From assembly GCA_026387805.1 (NCBI GenBank), contig JAPLKY010000137.1, positions 1 through 18,994 on the forward strand: a DNA stretch of 18,994 bases, in the 5' to 3' direction. The position numbers and the translations under genes were made by a program. The notes beneath the pieces were generated by a model, which had not been told where the DNA came from, made no database searches, and saw only the letters and a list, made by a program, of their open reading frames with translations. Below are positions 14,801 through 18,994 of the stretch, piece by piece; the stretch's first letter is position 1; each line of letters opens with the position of its first letter. This DNA is from Candidatus Krumholzibacteriia bacterium. Lineage in GTDB: Bacteria > Krumholzibacteriota > Krumholzibacteriia > Krumholzibacteriales > Krumholzibacteriaceae.

Positions 14801-15664
14801 AGGCATACCTTCAGGGTTGCCTGGGACACGACGCCCCCCGTCATCGTCCATCAGCGGTACTACAACACGAACGACCTCGCCGGTCCGTATCACATCTTTG
14901 CCCAGGTCACGGACAATATCGGCGTCGAGTCGGTATACCTCATGTACGCGAAGAACGGCGGCATGCTCCATCGTCAGCGGATGGCGCTCGAGAGCGACGG
15001 CCGTTACCATGGGGCGATTCCGGGACCGTCGGTCGTGGGAGACGTCTACGATTACTACATGCTCGCGATCGACGACTCCTACGGCGGGAACGTAACCCGG
15101 TTCCCGGCGGCGGGCAGCTATGAATTCGAAATCGTCGAGTACTTCCTGTGGGATTTCGAACCTGACGACGGGGGCTTCACGGTCGCCGGCGACGTCTGGG
15201 AGTGGGGCGTGCCCTTGTCCGGCCCCGAAGCCGCTCACTCGGGCACGAATCTCTGGGCGACCGTCCTCGACGGCAACTATCCAAGTCCGCGCGACGTGGA
15301 GTATCATCGCGCCGATCGACGGCTACGACGGCACGGCGCGAAGCGGGAACGCCGGCATTCCGAACGAGCCCTGCTTCACCGGGATGACGAACCAGTTCTG
15401 GCAGCAGGAGGTCTTCGATATCTCGGCGTATGCAGGCCAGCAGATCATGTTCGCGTTCCACTTCGGGAGCGACGGCAGCGTCAACTACCCCGGCTGGTAT
15501 GTCGACGACGTTCTCGTGCGCAGCACGAGCGTGGACGACATTCCGCCGATCATCAGCGGCACGACGGTGCCGGGAAGCACCTTCGACACGGCGGGTCCGT
15601 ACGCCGTCACGACGAACGTGATGGACGTGCTCTCCGCCGTCGCGGGCGTTTCGCTCTTCTATAG
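11900..15664 (+). CDS. Subtilisin-family (S8) modular serine protease, reading frame broken near the 3' end
   Basis: A secreted protease. The signal peptide is about residues 1-26 and a propeptide-like region runs to about 150. The S8 catalytic domain has Asp192 in 'GGLDTGVD', His241 in 'SDQHGTHTTG', oxyanion Asn339 in 'SIGNSGPN' and Ser417 in 'GDWSGTSMAAPHVTG', all intact. Two carboxypeptidase-regulatory-like domains follow (about 480-560 and 562-645), then a GATase-like domain ('QVLIVDDDGG', about 646-875), two Ig-like domains, and the start of a MAM/jelly-roll domain ('WDFEPDDGGF'). From residue 1128 on, the translation becomes Arg-rich nonsense because the frame is wrong; the domain continues in another frame from 15297. 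The ATG at 11900 was chosen for its signal peptide and an AAGGA site; the longer frame to 11840 is less likely. As read, the protein lacks its sorting domain. Confidence 0.85.
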   Translation: MIHRKALLSCAAVLLALTILLPSVQSADPLEGAKAKITPQLGLQLSAAKPDEFVTAVVRLTTMANLKTVRGNKSAVFNELRTVSRQSQNGIVSYLASSAVKPRVKTIRQFWIDNLVLVQATPDVIRDLAARPDVREVFENFTLTMDPRVNRTDRQILQNPTPFWDSLRKIGAKQVWSTYGINGAGVVVGGLDTGVDITHPDISGKMKTNNPADPTYPGGWAEFDSNGNIIAGSVPHDSDQHGTHTTGTVIGGSASGYAIGVAPGATFMHGLVIPGGSGSFTQVIGGMEWIIDPDNNPATNDGAQVVNMSLGATGLYPEMIVPTDNMAAANVFPSFSIGNSGPNASTTGSPGNVPSAFGVGATDSLDVIASFSSRGPVTWNNPPYVGTYTKPDISAPGVDIFSALPGGGYAGDWSGTSMAAPHVTGTVALMRQANPSLTVDAIKQLLSQTAIDLGDPGMDNNYGWGRVNAFAAVTAALAGVGTLEGTVTASVGGVVEGAKILITDTGQKMLTDAAGHYTMKLVAGEHAVQASRFGYDAYTTTVTITADATTTLDMTLTQLPSGAIAGFVTDEATGAGIAATIAVRFEGDPVLSASTDPSTGAYGITLPAGTYDLVFSPPFPYPVTTKTGIVVLEGATTTLDVAMKSAQVLIVDDDGGKAYHTFFEQAVLGSGRSYLTVTAPPTAATMALFESVVWLTGDDYTTSLTATDQVEIAAYLDGGGRLFLSGQDVGYDIGTTPFYADYLHATYVQDDVGLGGVIGVMTNPVGSGFTFEIKGGTGANNQRYPSEINPVAPALAAFVYDPLVPKATTTANDVKKDQISPNAVTSSGTAGLTFENGTYKVVYFAFGFEAIADGTTRTDVMKRVLDWLQGYPKIVHTPLGDTEDTAHPYPVKALITSDYFTLDPATFFVVYDAGAGDVSLHMTATGSPNEYAASIPAQPIGTEIAYYVTASDMQGHTTKDPIAAPGLRHTFRVAWDTTPPVIVHQRYYNTNDLAGPYHIFAQVTDNIGVESVYLMYAKNGGMLHRQRMALESDGRYHGAIPGPSVVGDVYDYYMLAIDDSYGGNVTRFPAAGSYEFEIVEYFLWDFEPDDGGFTVAGDVWEWGVPLSGPEAAHSGTNLWATVLDGNYPSPRDVEYHRADRRLRRHGAKRERRHSERALLHRDDEPVLAAGGLRYLGVCRPADHVRVPLRERRQRQLPRLVCRRRSRAQHERGRHSADHQRHDGAGKHLRHGGSVRRHDERDGRALRRRGRFALL

Positions 15665-15872
15665 CACGAACGGCGGCTCGACGTTCAGCGAGGTCGCGAT
15701 GAGCCCGACCGGGGTCGGGACGCAGTATAGCGGATCGATTCCCGGCCAGTCGAACGGCACGAGGATCAAATTCTACGTAAAGGCGACGGACACTTCGGCG
15801 CAGAGCAACGTGACCGTCGATCCCGCCGGCGCGCCCGCGGCGACGTATGAATTCTCGATCCTGCCTTCGGCG
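13841..15872 (+). repeat. Protein-coding super-repeat, unit 1
   Basis: The first unit contains a GATase-like domain (13841-14515), Ig-like A ('HTPLGDTEDTAHPYPV', about 14518-14822), Ig-like B ('DTTPPVIVHQRYYNTNDL', about 14825-15135), a MAM-like domain with the internal deletion (about 15140-15525) and Ig-like C (about 15530-15865). It is 2,032 bases long, or about 2,166 if the missing 134 are restored. Confidence 0.75.
15281..15297 (+). other. Frame break: about 134 bases missing
   Basis: The first MAM-like domain runs '...NLWATVLDGNY' up to 15280 and resumes as 'WSIIAPIDGYDGTARSGNAG' from 15297 in a different frame. In the second copy the same landmarks (NYSNSS... to TTWTILTPDIGYKGTASSANAG) are 50 residues apart; here only 16 bases separate them, where 150 would be expected. 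A loss of 134 bases (44 codons plus 2) explains both the missing strands and the frame change. Confidence 0.8.
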
Positions 15873-18800
15873 CCTATCCTGGTAATGGTCGGCGGCGGCA
15901 CTTCCGCCACGTCGATCCAGACGTTCCGCGACGCCCTGAACGCGTATGGGCACGCGGCCGATTACTGGGACCGGACCGCGCAGGGATGGCTCGCGCTCGA
16001 CAAGCTTCAGCTCTACAAGACGCTCATCATCGACGAGTCGAGCGGGCTCACGACCGAGCAGATGACCGATCTCACCGCGTATCTCGGATCCGGAACGCAG
16101 GCCGCGAAGAAGAGGATCTTTATTCTCGGCCGCGACCTCGGGTTCAGCTCGGCCACGAGACCGTGGATCGAGCAGTATATGCGGGCCGCCTACGTTCAGG
16201 ACGACCCGGCGTACCGGCAGATAACCGGCTATCCGGGTGATCCGATCGGCGCGGGCGAGACGTTCGTCGTCTCGGGTTCGTACCCCGACGAGGTGCAGCG
16301 CTCGACGGCGTTCCCGGGCGGCGAGATCGTCTACCAGTACACCGGCACCGGGACCTCGCTGACGAGGGAAGAGGTTCAGGGCAGCTACGAGAAGGAAGGC
16401 AAGGAATGGGACGGCGTCGTGCCGAATACGCCGATCAGCCTCGATGCGGCCGCGGCGATGAGGTACAGCGCGGCGACGTACCGTTCCGTCTACTTCGCTT
16501 TCAACCTCTATTACGTCCAGGAGGCCGCGCGCAGGGCCGGCATCGCCCACCGGGCGATGCTCTGGCTCTCGGCTCCCGATATCGCGCACACGCCGCTGCA
16601 CGATACCGAGAATGTGACCGATCCGTACCGGGTCGTCGCGCAGGTGTACTCCGAGACGCTCGATCCCGCGCGAACACTCATGACGTATGATGTCGGCGCG
16701 GGTCCCGTCATCGTCCACATGACGCCGACGGCAAACCCGAACGAGTATGAGGCGTCGATCCCGGCGCAGGCGAACGGCACGCTGGTGCATTACTACGTGA
16801 GCGCCGCCAACCTCGACGGCTCGACGACCTACCACCCGGCCGGCGCCCCGGACGTGAAGCACACGTTCCGGGTCACGACCGACATCACGCCTCCGACGAT
16901 CGTTCACCTGCCGCTCTCGAACACGGCTGATCTCGCCGGGCCGTACGTCGTCACCGCGACGATTACCGACAACGTCGGCGTCGACCCGAGCCAGGTCACC
17001 GTCGTGTACAACAAGAACGGCGGGGCGAACGTCAGCGTGGCGATGACGGCGATGGGCGGGGATGTGTACCGTGCGGAGATTCCGGGCCCCTCCATCATCG
17101 GGGATGCGTATAACTACTACATCCTCGCGAGAGACATGGCCGGAGTCCCGAACACGGGGCGCGATCCCGCGTCCGGTTTCCACACGTTCACGGTCGTCGA
17201 TTACTACGCGTATGACTTCGAGGCCTCGAACGGCGGCTTCGTCGCCACGGGTCCCGACTGGGAGTGGGGCGCGCCGACGCTCTCCACCGGTCCCGCCGGG
17301 GCGCACTCCGGCGTGAACCTGTGGGGCACAAAGCTCGCGGCGAACTATTCGAACAGTTCGAACTCGAAGCTCGATCTGCCGCCTCTCCAGGTGCCGTCGA
17401 GCAAGGCGTACGCGACGCTGAGCTTCTGGCAGTGGTATTCCACCGAAAATACCTTCGATGGCGGCAACGTGAAGATATCGACCAATGGAGGAACCACGTG
17501 GACGATTCTCACGCCCGACATCGGGTACAAGGGCACGGCGTCCTCGGCGAACGCAGGCATCCCGGGAGAACCCGCCTTCATGGGGACGGCCGTGGGCAAC
17601 TTCTGGCATAAGGTCACGATCAACCTGACCGCGTACAAGGGCCAGACGGTCATCATCCGGTTCCACTTCGGGAGTGACAGCAGCGTCAACTACCCGGGCT
17701 GGTACATCGACGACGTGAGGTTGGAGGGCGTCGATGATACGGCTCCACCGGTGTTCGTTTCGACCACCGTGCCGACCAGCACGTGGGATATCGTCGGTCC
17801 GTACGTCGTCAAGTCGAAGATTGTCGATGCTTTATCGGGCGTGGGCTCCGTGAGCCTCCATTACAGTACGAACGATGGAGCGAGCTGGGGCTCGGTCGCG
17901 ATGACGCCGACAACGCCGCCGGAATACAGCGGCACGATCCCCGGCCAGCCCAGCGGCACGACGATCAAGGTCTACGTGTCGGCGACCGACGTGGCCGCCA
18001 ATACGGGCACCGATCCCGCGACCGCTCCGGCCGCCGTGTATCAGTTCACGGTGCTGCTGGCGAGCGATTATCTCGTCATCCTCGGCGGCGGCTCCAACAC
18101 GCCTGCCCAGACGTTCATCGACGCCTTCGCCGCGATCGGGAAGACGTGCGACGTATGGAACTGGGACAGCCAGGGACTGCCGACCGTCGGAATGCTGAAC
18201 GCATTCGACGGAGTTATCGTCGACGAGAGCTCGTACTTCGACGCGAATCAGACCACGCTTCTGACCGGCTTCCTCGCCCAGAACGATGGAACGAAGCAGC
18301 AGATCGTGTTCTGGGGCAGGGATATGTCCTACGGCGCGTCGGCCCGGCCGTTCATGGAGCAATTCACCGGCATGGCCTACGTGAAGGACGATCCCGGCAC
18401 CACGTACCGATGGCTGTGGAGCGTTCCGGGCGATCCGATCGGAAACGGCGAGAAGTTCTCGATCACCGGGAGCTATCCCGACGAGCTGAAGCTCTCGACG
18501 ACCTATCCGGGCGCCCAGATCATCTACAAGTACCACCTGTCCGGGACCACCGCGCTCGGCATCGGGAGCGAGGAAGAGCTCCTCGCGTACTACTACAAGG
18601 AAGGGAAGGAATACGACGGCGTATGGCCGATGGCGCCCTCCGCGCCCGACTCGGCCGCGGCAGGTCGCTACGTCGGCACGTACCACGCATCGGTGTACTT
18701 CGCCTTCCAGTTCAACTACATCACCGATTCCGCCCAGAGGGCCGCGGTTCTCGGACGCGCTCTGACCTGGCTCACGGCGGCGACCGAGGTTATCGGCAAG

Positions 18801-18994
18801 GATACTGCGATGGGGAAGAAAGCACCGGTCATCCCGGATCGGTTCACCCTCTCGCAGAACTATCCGAACCCGTTCAACCCCGTGACGACGATCGAGGTCG
18901 GCGTGCCCGCGGGCTTCAAGGGCATCGCCGAGCTCAGGATCTTCAATGTGAAAGGAGAGCTCGTCAAGACGCTCCACAATGGCGCCATTGATCC
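15297..18994 (+). CDS. C-terminal part of the modular protease (after the frame break; runs off the window)
   Basis: This frame is open from 15297 to the window end and continues the product that began at 11900. In order it encodes: the rest of a MAM-like domain ('FHFGSDGSVNYPGWYVDDV'), an Ig-like domain ('PPIISGTTVPGSTFDTAGPY'), a GATase-like domain ('APILVMVGGGTS', from about 15873), two Ig-like domains ('HTPLHDTEN', 'TPPTIVHLPL'), a complete MAM-like domain (17203-17730), another Ig-like domain and a third GATase-like domain ('LVILGGGSNTPAQTF', 18066-18790). It ends with a FlgD-like/sorting domain starting 'LSQNYPNPFNPVTTIEVG' at about 18850, cut by the window edge. It has no convincing start or ribosome site of its own; the first in-frame ATG is 15384. 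It is best seen as the second half of one gene, either broken or misassembled. Confidence 0.78.
15873..18065 (+). repeat. Protein-coding super-repeat, unit 2
   Basis: The second unit has the same five-domain order as unit 1: GATase-like (15873-16565), Ig-like A (about 16585-16880), Ig-like B (about 16885-17195), complete MAM-like (17203-17730) and Ig-like C (about 17733-18050). It is about 2,193 bases long. Its best nucleotide match to unit 1 is the FHFGSD...NYPGWY segment at 15456-15511 versus 17661-17716. Confidence 0.75.
18066..18790 (+). repeat. Protein-coding super-repeat, unit 3 (GATase-like domain only)
   Basis: A third copy of the GATase-like domain closes the array. It keeps the same landmarks as unit 2: 'GGGSNTPAQTFIDAF', 'VIVDESS', 'WGRDMSYGASARPFMEQF', 'GDPIGNGEKFSITGSYPDE', 'YYKEGKEYDGVWP' and 'YFAFQFNYITDSAQRAAVLG'. 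It is followed directly by the linker to the FlgD-like domain. Confidence 0.75.

Noticed and set aside
12149..17666. Very long antisense open frames (12149-15307 and 15177-17666, minus strand) across the protease gene.
   Set aside because: They translate to Arg/Asp/His/Gly-rich low-complexity sequence without domains. They are mirror frames of a GC-rich gene whose sense strand shows clear protease and repeat motifs.
1..18994. CRISPR arrays, tRNA or rRNA genes, insertion sequences and prophage attachment sites.
   Set aside because: I looked for short spaced direct repeats, transposase motifs, terminal inverted repeats and tRNA-like folds and saw none; the large repeats present are protein-coding domain repeats.

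Overview
The window is GC-rich DNA with tightly packed, often overlapping genes. It looks like a fragment of an uncultivated Gram-negative bacterium of the FCB side of the tree, of the Eisenbacteria/Krumholzibacteriota kind. The pointers are two secreted proteins ending in a C-terminal 'QNYPNPFNP' FlgD-like/sorting domain, a LAB_N protein beside a polyprenyl-phosphate sugar transferase system, and secreted tail-fibre-like and GEVED-domain proteins. The phylum is an inference; no rRNA or tRNA gene is present.

Layout. Positions 1-245 (+) hold the end of a GNAT acetyltransferase. Positions 227-7031 are one minus-strand gene train. In transcription order it reads arsR (7031), an ArsP-type permease, a 77-aa thioredoxin-like protein, an ArsF-like CxxC membrane-anchored protein, an ArsG/CcdA-like transporter, a GT2 polyprenyl-phosphate glycosyltransferase, a LAB_N protein, an ArnT/PMT-like glycosyltransferase and truD. 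The genes overlap or sit within 34 bases of each other. A near-consensus sigma70 promoter at 7072-7100 precedes arsR, and its -10 box lies exactly in the spacer of a perfect 7-bp inverted repeat, a clear candidate ArsR operator. The first five genes form an organoarsenical resistance set; the next three would build and use a lipid-linked sugar at the envelope.

Positions 7200-10002 (minus) encode two exported proteins: a tail-fibre-like protein with a C-terminal coiled coil, and a small fibronectin/FlgD-like protein. Divergent from them, at 10203-10634 (+), is a small protein of two internal repeats of unknown function. The gene-poor stretch 10635-11062 holds a strong promoter (10712-10740) followed by a roughly 316-nt leader with three predicted hairpins. 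It leads into a GEVED-domain secreted protein (11063-11818) and then a giant modular subtilisin-family protease (11900 to beyond the window end).

The protease has a signal peptide, a propeptide-like region, an intact Asp/His/Asn/Ser catalytic domain, two carboxypeptidase-regulatory-like domains and a long array of about 2.2-kb repeat units (GATase-like, Ig-like, Ig-like, MAM-like, Ig-like), ending in a FlgD-like domain. The reading frame is broken at 15281-15297. Comparison with the second repeat unit shows that about 134 bases are missing there, so this is either a pseudogenising deletion or an assembly error in repetitive DNA. The most interesting items are the arsenic operon running into envelope and tRNA-modification genes, the structured leader, and the repeat-array protease with its deletion.
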